NCBI GenBank assembly: GCA_047632015.1
Contig: JBLIBC010000116.1
Coordinates: 1 to 8,118, forward strand
DNA: 8,118 bases
Reading direction: 5' to 3'
Source of the DNA: JBLIAZ01 sp047632015
Lineage (GTDB): Bacteria; Bacteroidota; Bacteroidia; Flavobacteriales_C; GCA-002722245
Shown piece by piece: positions 1 to 7,029 of the stretch (positions are counted from its first letter, which is position 1; the number at the start of each line of letters is the position of its first letter). Both the position numbers and the translations under genes were made by a program. Under the pieces are notes generated by a model. The model had not been told where the DNA came from and searched no databases. It saw only the letters and a list, made by a program, of their open reading frames with translations.

Positions 1-661
1 AATTTTTAGTGATTGAATTGATGTTATCGATGGTCTCTCCTAACCTAGAATTATTTATTCCTGTAATAACAGAGTCCGTTTGATCCACCATGTGTTTCAC
101 CCTATTAGTTATAACTGGAATTTGCTTAAACGACATTTGAACACCTTTAAGTGTCTTTTCATCCAATATTTGAGAGATTGACATGATTACCGTATCAACT
201 GTTCCAATTAAAGACTCAACCCTTCTTACCAAAGGTCTTAGCTGTTCATCTACCTGATCCTGAAGACCTTTCTCTACTTTTGACAACAAAGTATCACCAG
301 AAATCAGCTCCCTATCTCCAACCATTGCTTTATCCAAGTTTATAGCCATCGTCCCAAGTAAATCTACACTTCCAACAACAGCAACGGCTTTATTTCTAAT
401 TATCAATGACTTTTCATCCACCGAAAAAACAACAACCCACTTATCTAATTCAGCGCTAAAATGCACGTCACTAACTCGGCCCACTTTTGAACCTTTATAC
501 CTCACTTGGTTTGACACAGATAAACCGCTCAAGTTTTCATAAACAGCAACGAATTCAGTTTTGTCTTTAAAAGGGTTAGAACCACTTAAAAAACTACTGC
601 CCCAATACACCATTCCAAGTGCTGCAGCAACCACTATTCCTATCTTAAATTCCTTTGACAT
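1..661 (-). CDS. MCE (MlaD-like) family lipid-transport protein, 3' end cut by window edge
   Basis: The minus strand is open from an ATG at 661 down to base 2, giving 220 codons with no stop, so the C-terminus lies outside the window. Residues about 6-26 are a single hydrophobic N-terminal segment, expected to be an uncleaved inner-membrane anchor. Residues about 35-112 fit an MCE domain: a GLSVSNQVRYKG-type strand, then KVGRVSDV and the GSVDLLGTMAINL ending. From about 125 onward the chain is polar and probably helical, with regularly spaced hydrophobics, as in MlaD-like proteins that build a periplasmic channel. Members of this family bind phospholipids and work with an MlaE/MlaF-type ABC transporter between inner and outer membranes; no permease or ATPase gene is visible here. 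It starts 26 bases after the amidase stop on the same strand, so the two are probably co-transcribed. The ATG is preceded by AT-rich sequence with no Shine-Dalgarno. The family call is firm; the exact substrate and partner are unknown. Confidence 0.88.
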   Translation of the reverse strand, partial: MSKEFKIGIVVAAALGMVYWGSSFLSGSNPFKDKTEFVAVYENLSGLSVSNQVRYKGSKVGRVSDVHFSAELDKWVVVFSVDEKSLIIRNKAVAVVGSVDLLGTMAINLDKAMVGDRELISGDTLLSKVEKGLQDQVDEQLRPLVRRVESLIGTVDTVIMSISQILDEKTLKGVQMSFKQIPVITNRVKHMVDQTDSVITGINNSRLGETIDNINSITKN

Positions 662-687
662 AATTTAAATCTTTAACTACTGTCTAG

Positions 688-1962
688 TTATTCTCCACTA
701 ATGATTTCTCTTGCTTTCCTAATCGAAATCTTTTTTCCTTTATAAAATGCAATTAAAAACGCATCTTTAAAGCCCTTTTCTCGCGCTTCCTTTTGAGCTT
801 TACTTGCTTCCTTAAATTCTTCAAACTGCCCAACTGAGTACTTGTACATTTCTTTATCTACAAACTCTTCAACCCCCTTCACCTTTGAAAACTTGCGTGA
901 ATTTAAAGGAATTTTCTTACTTGATGAAGTAATTTGAACCTTTATAAGTAAATCAGGAACCTCGCCTGCTTCGGAAAGATCTACTTTAATTTCTTTGTTA
1001 TGAGTAATCTCATCTGGTTTTACTTTATCAATTACCGCGCTGTCTCCATCAAATATTTTCTTCCAATTATCAAACACCAATTTTTCCTCATTTGCTATTT
1101 CCAAAGGAGTAGCACCTTCCATTTCTCTTTTGTACTCAAGAAAAGCTCTAAATATGGCGCCTGACGTTTGTAACTGTCCTGACTTCTTTTTTAGCATAGC
1201 GTGCTCCGAAGCATTAGTTAAAAAACCAACTTCAATTAACACACTTGGCATTGCTGTTCTGTACATTACTAGTAACACCCTTTGTTTAACTCCTCGACTA
1301 AACCTTTTGTTCCTTGTCACAAATTGGCGCTCCACTTTATTCGCCAAATTGATACTTTGCCCTAAGTACTCCTGTTGATACAGTCCATTAATGATGATCC
1401 ATATAGGTGAGTTAGGATCATAACCATCGTATTTACTTTGGTAATCATCTTCCAATAAAATTACAGCGTTTTCCCTCTTGGAAATTTCTAGGTTTTTGTC
1501 CGTGTATTTTGTTCCCATCACAAAGGTTTCAGTGCCTTTTGCTGATTTGCTTTGCGCTGAATTAGCATGAATACTAATGAACAGGTCCGCTTTATTTCGG
1601 TTGGCAATTTCAGCTCTTTCGTGAAGTTTTACAAATACGTCAGTTTTTCGGGTATAAATTACATTCACATCCGGAAAATAGTTTTCAATCATTTTTCCCA
1701 ACTTTAATGCAATACTCAAGCAAACGTGCTTTTCCCTTGCCGAAGAACCTAGACAACCCGGATCATGACCACCATGCCCAGCGTCTATGACGATAGTCTT
1801 AACCTCACCTATAAAATTAATGGAATCTTTTTTTGCGTTTTGAGCAGTCGTTCCGTAAACGAAAAGCAACAAAACGACGCTTAATCTAAAGCCACTAATT
1901 TGAAACAATCCCTTTAAGGTTGCTCCTTTAGCTGTTCTTAACTTTCTTTTTGTTTTAAGCAT
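688..1962 (-). CDS. Periplasmic N-acetylmuramoyl-L-alanine amidase (Amidase_3) with C-terminal SPOR-like domain
   Basis: The 424-residue product should cleave the amide bond between N-acetylmuramic acid and L-alanine of the peptidoglycan stem, acting in the periplasm during cell separation or wall remodelling. A positively charged N-terminus is followed by a hydrophobic stretch at about 26-40 ending near TTAQN, which fits a signal peptide. The Amidase_3 domain spans about 56-275. Its expected zinc ligands are visible: H63 in DAGHGG, E77 in AREKH and H132 in SIHAN; the catalytic glutamate is E244 in LIEVGFLTN. Between the last zinc ligand and the catalytic strand lies an insert (about 137-222) containing ENAVILLEDDY and a helix rich in hydrophobics, like the regulatory segment of AmiA/B/C-type enzymes. 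Residues about 335-416 resemble a SPOR-like domain (LIKVQI, then YKYSVGQF, then AFLIAFYKGKKIS), which may target septal glycan. ATG 1962 is the only good start. It is the first gene of a leftward unit with the MCE gene. The enzyme class is near certain; the SPOR assignment is by eye. Confidence 0.93.
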   Translation of the reverse strand: MLKTKRKLRTAKGATLKGLFQISGFRLSVVLLLFVYGTTAQNAKKDSINFIGEVKTIVIDAGHGGHDPGCLGSSAREKHVCLSIALKLGKMIENYFPDVNVIYTRKTDVFVKLHERAEIANRNKADLFISIHANSAQSKSAKGTETFVMGTKYTDKNLEISKRENAVILLEDDYQSKYDGYDPNSPIWIIINGLYQQEYLGQSINLANKVERQFVTRNKRFSRGVKQRVLLVMYRTAMPSVLIEVGFLTNASEHAMLKKKSGQLQTSGAIFRAFLEYKREMEGATPLEIANEEKLVFDNWKKIFDGDSAVIDKVKPDEITHNKEIKVDLSEAGEVPDLLIKVQITSSSKKIPLNSRKFSKVKGVEEFVDKEMYKYSVGQFEEFKEASKAQKEAREKGFKDAFLIAFYKGKKISIRKAREIISGE

Positions 1963-2010
1963 GTTTATTGCTACAATAAAGTCTAAAAAATATGTAATTT
2001 TGAAACCTGT
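1963..2010. promoter_or_regulatory. Divergent promoter region between the amidase and lptD
   Basis: These 48 AT-rich bases separate the two outward-facing start regions and must carry, or overlap, promoters for both units. On the plus strand TAATTTTG (1995-2002) matches the Bacteroidota -7 element TAnnTTTG exactly. The nearest upstream TTG (1968-1970, inside ATTG) is 24 bases away, slightly farther than the usual -33 to -7 spacing, so the upstream element is weak or absent. A start site a few bases past the box would fall near 2006-2009. No equally good box was found on the minus strand for the amidase. The region call rests on gene orientation; the box is a short match and could arise by chance in AT-rich DNA. 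Confidence 0.5.
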
Positions 2011-4563
2011 TTGATACTAAAACTAGGAATCAAGTGTTACGTTAATAATAAGTTGCAAACTAAATTAAACATAAGACGGTTCACTTTCACCTTGGTACTT
2101 GGATTAATAATTAACAATTGTTTTTCCAAAACTTTGGTTACTGACACTGCAGACATTGATTCCTCTAGTGTTTTAGTTAATAACGACTCACTTGCTATCG
2201 GTGACACAACTTCCTTGCCATTATCAAAAAATGGCCCAGAAACAAAGGTTGAATACACAGCTAAGGATTCCATTGAACTTGATAACGCCAACCAAATTTT
2301 GCATTTATACGGAAATGCAACTGTTAATTATGGTGAAATGAGTATCGAGGCTGACATGATTATCATTTACCTTGAAACAAATAAAGTGAGCGCTTTTGGA
2401 AAAAAAGACAGCACTGGTAAAATCATTGAAAAAGTTCGTTTTCAAGATGGCGAGGAGTTTTTTTTAGCGCCTCAAATGAACTACAACTTTAAATCTCAAA
2501 AAGGAAAAATAAGACAAATCTACACTCAAGAAGGTGATTTACACTTGCACGCCAAACAAGCGAAAAAAATGCCTGACAATAACATTTTCGTGAAACATGG
2601 GAAAATTACGACTTGTGATCATGAAAATCCTCACTTTTATTTTTCAGCCTCTAAATTAAAGGTGATTCCTGGCAAGGTGATGGTGGCTGGTCCAACACAT
2701 TTAGTTATCAGGGATTTTCACACGCCTATTTGGGTGCCTTTTGGAATTTTCCCGAACAACAGTGAAAAGCAATCAGGAATAATTATTCCTTCGCAAAGCA
2801 ATTTAGCTGGTCAGGCTGGAATTAGTGAATTTGGTTATCATTGGGCTGTTAACGACTTTTTACATTTAGAGTTCCTGTCAAGTATTTATTTTGGAGGTAG
2901 TTTTCAGTTGTCTGCTGACGCTCAATATTTGAAAAAGTATAAATACAAAGGTAACCTTGCTCTAAAACACAACAACACTATTTCTGGAATTGCTGGAATT
3001 ACGGGTCATTCAATATTAAAGGATTATAATCTAATATGGAATCACGTACAAGACAGAAAAGCACACCCTAAAAGCAGTTTTAAAGCTGGAGTAACTGCTA
3101 AAACAGGTACTTATAATCAAACACAGTTAGTGACACAAAACAACGTTAATTCATTTGTTCAAAGTGCCAACAGCTCACAAATCACTTGGGGTTGGAATGA
3201 GAAATGGGGAGGGCTGTCAGTATTCAGTAGGTTTGATCAAAATTTTTCCACCAAAATCACGAAGCTTACTGCTCCATCAATGAATTTGAACGTGACTAAA
3301 AGAAAACTTGTTGGACTACTACAAGTGAGTGGTAACGTTAGTCTTGTTAATACATTATCTGCAGTGGATTCTGTTTTTGTTGATGAATGGCAAGAAGTGA
3401 TGAAAAATGGTATGAAAGCTACCACTACTTTTGATATTGGCCAAAGTTACACGATTCCTTTGCCTATTTTAAAATATTTCAGGTTTTCGATGCCTACATT
3501 AACTGTAAATAGTTATGCCAATTCAAAATACATAAACAAAGACGTTGTGGCAGACACTCTTCAAGAATCAGTAATTAAAAAAGTAAAATTAGCTTATGAT
3601 TTTAAATTTGGAGGATTTGGTGTTAACACAAAGGCTTATGGTATGTACAAGTTAAAAGAAGGTATGTTTTTTAAGGCTTTCCGTCACACTATAACTCCAG
3701 GAGTTACTATGAGTTATACTCCTGATTTTTACATTGACGCCCAGGACATCAATAGAAAATACATCGATCCTACGACTGGTAAAGAAGTTGAATATTCTAT
3801 TTATGAAAATAGAGACTACAGCGTTCACTCCCCTACTGCAAGAGAGAGCTGGAGACTTAATTATTCCATACTAAACAATTTACAAGCTCAAATGAGAACA
3901 TTGCGAGACACGGTGATGAGCTACAAAAAAATCAATTTAATTACAGGCTTGGATTTGACTGGTAGCTACGATTTTCTTGCTGAAGAATTCAACTGGAGCG
4001 ATGTTCGAATTGGTTTAAATACGAATCCTGGATTTTTAAAAACTTTGAATTTTAGCGCTGTAGTTTCTCCATATGCTTTGGATTCAACCGGGACAAAAAT
4101 TAACACCTTATTATGGGATAGCATTCAGCAAGTTGGCAGACTAACAAGGTTTGAGGTAAACACTAGGGTTGCCTTAAAAAAGGCGCTGTTCGTTAAAACA
4201 ACCAAAAACAACCCTTCGGTGTTCAAATGGAACATGGACATCGGCTACACATTCCGATACGAGAAGCCAACAAGTGAAGACGCTAACTTAACTAACGTTC
4301 TTTCCTTGTCGGGAGCAGTTACTTTAAGCGAGAATTGGAAATTCAGTTATAGCGCACCAGTTAGAATTATACAAAGAGATTTAGATCCACTTACGACAAA
4401 CCTAAGCATTGTGCGAAAACTACACTGCTGGGAAATGCTTGTCACTTGGTTTCCAATATCCACCGACAGCAAAGCACAATACACCTTTACTATAAGACCA
4501 AAATCAGGTATACTAGCCGATTTGAAGTACGAAAAAAAGCGAACACAAGAATCATTATTTTAA
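2011..4563 (+). CDS. lptD: LPS-assembly outer-membrane protein LptD (OstA/Imp family)
   Basis: LptD is the outer-membrane barrel that, with the lipoprotein LptE, inserts lipopolysaccharide into the outer leaflet. The product is 850 residues from the TTG at 2011, similar in size to the 784-residue E. coli protein. Residues about 15-40 form a signal peptide: KLNIRR, then a hydrophobic run to NNCFS. A polar D/S/T-rich linker follows to about 90. Residues about 90-200 are the OstA/LptA-like periplasmic domain (LHLYGNATVNYGEMSIEAD). The junction with the barrel is characteristic: TTCDHENPHF (200-209), IWVPFGIFP (240-248) and SGIIIP (255-260). The barrel runs to the end, closing with LHCWEM (804-809) and a terminal phenylalanine. 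No in-frame ATG exists between the upstream stop (TAA 1984) and residue 110, so the start is non-ATG. TTG 2053 is the main alternative (836 residues) and gives a more normal signal peptide. After the signal region only C202 and C806 remain. It heads the rightward unit; ridA follows after 7 bases. Confidence 0.93.
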   Translation: MILKLGIKCYVNNKLQTKLNIRRFTFTLVLGLIINNCFSKTLVTDTADIDSSSVLVNNDSLAIGDTTSLPLSKNGPETKVEYTAKDSIELDNANQILHLYGNATVNYGEMSIEADMIIIYLETNKVSAFGKKDSTGKIIEKVRFQDGEEFFLAPQMNYNFKSQKGKIRQIYTQEGDLHLHAKQAKKMPDNNIFVKHGKITTCDHENPHFYFSASKLKVIPGKVMVAGPTHLVIRDFHTPIWVPFGIFPNNSEKQSGIIIPSQSNLAGQAGISEFGYHWAVNDFLHLEFLSSIYFGGSFQLSADAQYLKKYKYKGNLALKHNNTISGIAGITGHSILKDYNLIWNHVQDRKAHPKSSFKAGVTAKTGTYNQTQLVTQNNVNSFVQSANSSQITWGWNEKWGGLSVFSRFDQNFSTKITKLTAPSMNLNVTKRKLVGLLQVSGNVSLVNTLSAVDSVFVDEWQEVMKNGMKATTTFDIGQSYTIPLPILKYFRFSMPTLTVNSYANSKYINKDVVADTLQESVIKKVKLAYDFKFGGFGVNTKAYGMYKLKEGMFFKAFRHTITPGVTMSYTPDFYIDAQDINRKYIDPTTGKEVEYSIYENRDYSVHSPTARESWRLNYSILNNLQAQMRTLRDTVMSYKKINLITGLDLTGSYDFLAEEFNWSDVRIGLNTNPGFLKTLNFSAVVSPYALDSTGTKINTLLWDSIQQVGRLTRFEVNTRVALKKALFVKTTKNNPSVFKWNMDIGYTFRYEKPTSEDANLTNVLSLSGAVTLSENWKFSYSAPVRIIQRDLDPLTTNLSIVRKLHCWEMLVTWFPISTDSKAQYTFTIRPKSGILADLKYEKKRTQESLF

Positions 4564-4570
4564 CAACATC

Positions 4571-4954
4571 ATGAAAAAACAAATTATTAATACTACTAAT
4601 GCTCCTGCTCCTATAGGGCCTTATAATCAATCAGTAAAAGCAGGAGAAATGCTTTTTGTTTCGGGACAAATAGCATTAGATGCGGTAACTGGAGAGTTAA
4701 ATATGGCTGATTTAAACACGGAAACTCACCAAGTGATGAAAAATTTAGGCGCCATTTTAAAAGAAGCTGGAAGTAGCTTTGACCAAGTGGTTAAAAGTTC
4801 CATTTTTTTATCAGACATGGGAAGCTTTGGTGAAATCAACGAAATTTACGGCTCGTATTTCACAAGTGATTTTCCAGCAAGGGAAACTGTAGAAGTGGCA
4901 CAACTTCCGAAAAGTGTCAATGTAGAGATTTCAGTGATTGCTCTTTGTAGTTAA
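4571..4954 (+). CDS. ridA: RidA family reactive enamine/imine deaminase
   Basis: This 127-residue protein matches the RidA (YjgF/YER057c/UK114) family in length and throughout its sequence. Family members are small cytosolic trimers that hydrolyse reactive enamines and imines, such as 2-aminoacrylate released by PLP-dependent dehydratases, to 2-oxo acids and ammonia. Recognisable segments are APAPIGPYNQ near the N-terminus, LFVSGQIALD (28-37), a VMKNLGAILKEAG helix (55-67), and the C-terminal signature ARETVEVAQLP (103-113) followed by VNVEIS. R104 corresponds to the conserved active-site arginine that binds the substrate carboxylate, and E119 is the conserved glutamate of the last strand; Y18 and S31 also sit at family-conserved places. 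This set supports the deaminase-active RidA subgroup rather than an arginine-lacking Rid paralogue. The ATG lies 7 bases after the lptD stop with no Shine-Dalgarno, so translation is probably coupled to lptD. No direct functional link with LPS assembly is evident. Confidence 0.94.
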   Translation: MKKQIINTTNAPAPIGPYNQSVKAGEMLFVSGQIALDAVTGELNMADLNTETHQVMKNLGAILKEAGSSFDQVVKSSIFLSDMGSFGEINEIYGSYFTSDFPARETVEVAQLPKSVNVEISVIALCS

Positions 4955-4959
4955 TTTTG
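4952..4959 (+). promoter_or_regulatory. Possible internal -7 promoter box ahead of rmuC
   Basis: TAATTTTG here matches the Bacteroidota TAnnTTTG element and is the same octamer as the one upstream of lptD. It begins on the ridA stop codon. Transcription a few bases downstream would start near 4964-4966, about 10 bases before the rmuC ATG. No TTG or TTTG lies at the usual 17-23-base distance upstream, so only half of a promoter is visible. It may be a chance match in AT-rich sequence. Confidence 0.25.
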
Positions 4960-4973
4960 CTACTTTTAATAAT

Positions 4974-6278
4974 ATGCTGATTCTCATTTCAATTCTTAGT
5001 TTAACTGTAGGTTTTATAATTGGTGCGTTACTGATAAAAAACAAGAGTAATGCTTCATTTTCTGAATTAGAAAAAGAACTGAGTTCTATACAAGCTGTCG
5101 CTAAAGAAAAGGAACTGAGAGTTGTAAAATTAAACGAAGAAATAGCGTCGTTAAAGGAATCTAGTCAACTTGCGTTTGACAACAAACAATCTGTGGAACT
5201 GGAATTTGCCTCACTGGCTAGTAAATATGAAAGTTTACAAGAGAAACTAGTAGAGCAAAAAGAAAACTTAAAAGAGCTTCAAACTAGTTTCAAACAAGAA
5301 TTTAAAATCTTAGCAAGTGATGCTTTAAAAGAACAAAGCAAGGATTTTAAAGAAAAAAACGAAAACATGCTTCAGCCATTTAGGGAGCAAATCAAATCAT
5401 TTCAAGACACAGTAAAATCTCAAATAGAACAAAACATAGCAAGATCAGCTTCTTTTAAAGAACAAATCCAAGGCTTGCAGGATATGAATATCAAAATTTC
5501 CCAAGAGGCTCACAATTTAACTAAGGCGTTAAAAGGAGACAACAAGCAACAAGGAAATTGGGGCGAACTGATATTAGAAAAAGTACTAGAAAGTTCGGAC
5601 CTCGTTAAAGGTCAAGAATATGAAAGTCAAGTTAATGACAACAACGATGATGACAAAAGAATACAACCTGATGTGGTGGTGTTTTTACCAGATGAAAAGC
5701 ACATAATTATCGATTCCAAAGTATCACTTACTGCTTATGAAAAGTACGTGAATTCCGAAAAAAATGAAGATCAAGAAGATGCATTAAAAGAACATTTAGC
5801 ATCATTCAAATCGCATATCAAAGGACTTTCAGAAAAAAAATACCAAAGCGCACAAAGGTTAAATTCTCCTGATTTCATTTTAATGTTCATTCCTATTGAA
5901 AGTTCTTTTGGAATAGCGATTAGAGAGGATATTAGTTTATTTAATTATGCTTGGGATAGGAAAGTTGTAATGGTAAGCCCGTCTACCCTGCTTGCTACTT
6001 TAAAAACTGTAGCATCAATTTGGAAGCAGGAAAAACAAAATAAAAACGTGTTGCTCATTGCTGAAGAAAGTGGTAAATTATATGATAAATTTGTAGGCTT
6101 TCTTGAGGATTTGGAAAGCATTGAAACAAACTTTAAGCGAGTTCATAATCAATTGGACGACGCTAAGAAAAAACTATCTACAGGCCGTGGTAACATCATT
6201 GGCAAGGTGGAGAAATTACGTGAGTTGGGAGCAAAAACTAACAAGCAAATAAACACTAAATACTTAGACGACAAATAA
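4974..6278 (+). CDS. rmuC: RmuC family protein (DNA recombination protein, predicted PD-(D/E)XK-type nuclease fold)
   Basis: RmuC-family proteins limit recombination at inverted repeats and are predicted, not proven, to be nucleases. From the ATG at 4974 the product is 434 residues. Residues 2-22 are one hydrophobic transmembrane helix, so the protein is expected to be tethered to the inner membrane facing the cytoplasm. Residues about 27-175 are a Lys/Glu-rich coiled coil. The RmuC domain occupies about 180-425: GNWGELILEKVLE (195-207), then PDVVVFLP and HIIIDSK, whose D233, D247 and K249 fit a PD-(D/E)XK-like site. Further family blocks are MFIPIESSF and VMVSPSTLLATLKTVASIW (332-350). An in-frame TTG at 4938 would add 12 residues but lies inside ridA and places a polar leader before the membrane helix, so ATG 4974 is preferred. 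The stop overlaps the rlmB ATG by one base (TAATG), implying translational coupling. Family membership is clear; the biochemical activity is not established. Confidence 0.92.
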   Translation: MLILISILSLTVGFIIGALLIKNKSNASFSELEKELSSIQAVAKEKELRVVKLNEEIASLKESSQLAFDNKQSVELEFASLASKYESLQEKLVEQKENLKELQTSFKQEFKILASDALKEQSKDFKEKNENMLQPFREQIKSFQDTVKSQIEQNIARSASFKEQIQGLQDMNIKISQEAHNLTKALKGDNKQQGNWGELILEKVLESSDLVKGQEYESQVNDNNDDDKRIQPDVVVFLPDEKHIIIDSKVSLTAYEKYVNSEKNEDQEDALKEHLASFKSHIKGLSEKKYQSAQRLNSPDFILMFIPIESSFGIAIREDISLFNYAWDRKVVMVSPSTLLATLKTVASIWKQEKQNKNVLLIAEESGKLYDKFVGFLEDLESIETNFKRVHNQLDDAKKKLSTGRGNIIGKVEKLRELGAKTNKQINTKYLDDK

Positions 6279-7024
6279 TGGAAATGGAAAACTTATTGTT
6301 CGGAGCACACCCTGTTCTGGAAGCTTTAAAATCAGATCAAGAAATTGATAAAGTATTGATACTAAACAGCCTTAAAACATCCATCGCAAAGGAAATTGTG
6401 GAGCTGGTAAAAAGTAAGGGTATTTCCTTGAACAGGGTGCCCGAAGAGAAATTAAACAGAATTACCCGAGGAAATCACCAAGGGATTATTGCTTTTTCGT
6501 CTCCCGTAAAGTTTCATGAAATAAGACAAATACTACCTGACTTATTCAAGCGAAAAAAAGCTCCTTTCTTAATTATTTTAGATAGGATTTCGGATGTAAG
6601 AAATTTTGGAGCAATAGTTCGAACCGCTGAATGTGCTGGTGTTGACGCCATCATTATTCCTAAAAAAGGAGCAGCCCAAATAAACGCGGAATCTACTAAA
6701 ACTTCAGCAGGAGCAATATTTAACATTCCAATTTGCAAAGTAGGTGGAATTGAAACGATACTTCCTTATTTGTTAGAATCAGGAATAAAGCTTGTTGCTT
6801 GTACTGAAAAAACGCAACGCATGTATACTGAGGTTGATTACAAACAACCTATTGGAATTATCATGGGTTCTGAAGAAAGCGGAATTGCAAACAGCAACAT
6901 GAACAAATGTGATTACATTGTAAAGATTCCTTTGGTTGGAAAAACTGAGTCTTTAAACGTATCCGTAGCTGCTGGGGCTATTATGTATGAAGCTGTAAGA
7001 CAAAGAAACTTAGCGATAGACTAA
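6278..7024 (+). CDS. rlmB: 23S rRNA (guanosine-2'-O-)-methyltransferase RlmB, SpoU/TrmH family
   Basis: RlmB uses S-adenosylmethionine to methylate the 2'-O-ribose of G2251 (E. coli numbering) in the peptidyl-transferase P loop of 23S rRNA. The 248-residue product has the usual RlmB length and two domains. Residues about 5-76 are the L30e-like RNA-binding domain, starting FGAHPVLEAL and ending GNHQGIIAF, both typical of RlmB. Residues about 96-242 are the SPOUT catalytic domain with the trefoil-knot motifs. Motif 1 is DRISDVRNFGAIVRTAE with N109 and the catalytic R115. Motif 2 is IIMGSEESGI (194-203) with E199. Motif 3 is IPLVGKTESLNVSVAAG (217-233) with S225 and N227. All key residues are present, so the enzyme should be active. 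The ATG at 6278 overlaps the rmuC stop by one base; a second ATG six bases later (6284) is possible. A related TrmH-family specificity cannot be excluded from sequence alone, but the N-terminal domain favours RlmB. Confidence 0.92.
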   Translation: MEMENLLFGAHPVLEALKSDQEIDKVLILNSLKTSIAKEIVELVKSKGISLNRVPEEKLNRITRGNHQGIIAFSSPVKFHEIRQILPDLFKRKKAPFLIILDRISDVRNFGAIVRTAECAGVDAIIIPKKGAAQINAESTKTSAGAIFNIPICKVGGIETILPYLLESGIKLVACTEKTQRMYTEVDYKQPIGIIMGSEESGIANSNMNKCDYIVKIPLVGKTESLNVSVAAGAIMYEAVRQRNLAID

Positions 7025-7029
7025 ACCGC

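Noticed and set aside
1130..1378. Plus-strand open frame of 82 codons
   Set aside because: It lies wholly inside the amidase on the other strand, shows no recognisable domain, and its residues mirror the antisense of the conserved catalytic region.
1963..2012. Minus-strand promoter for the amidase
   Set aside because: Only degenerate matches such as TATTTTTT are present, with no paired upstream element, so no specific box could be supported.
2037..2291. Minus-strand open frame of 84 codons at the 5' end of lptD
   Set aside because: Antisense to the LptD signal peptide and linker, no family resemblance and no promoter seen. LptD coding is clear in the opposite frame.
2986..3004. Short near-repeat GGAATTGCTGGAATTAC in lptD
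   Set aside because: It simply encodes the similar residues GIAGIT within the barrel; too short to count as a repeat element.
3237..3425. Minus-strand open frame of 62 codons inside lptD
   Set aside because: Short, antisense to the LptD barrel and without any recognisable motif.
4938..4973. TTG start extending RmuC by 12 residues
   Set aside because: It overlaps ridA and places polar residues ahead of the membrane helix; ATG 4974 gives a clean N-terminal transmembrane segment.
6514..6738. Minus-strand open frame of 74 codons inside rlmB
   Set aside because: Antisense to the conserved SPOUT motif 1 region; the rlmB frame is plainly the coding one.
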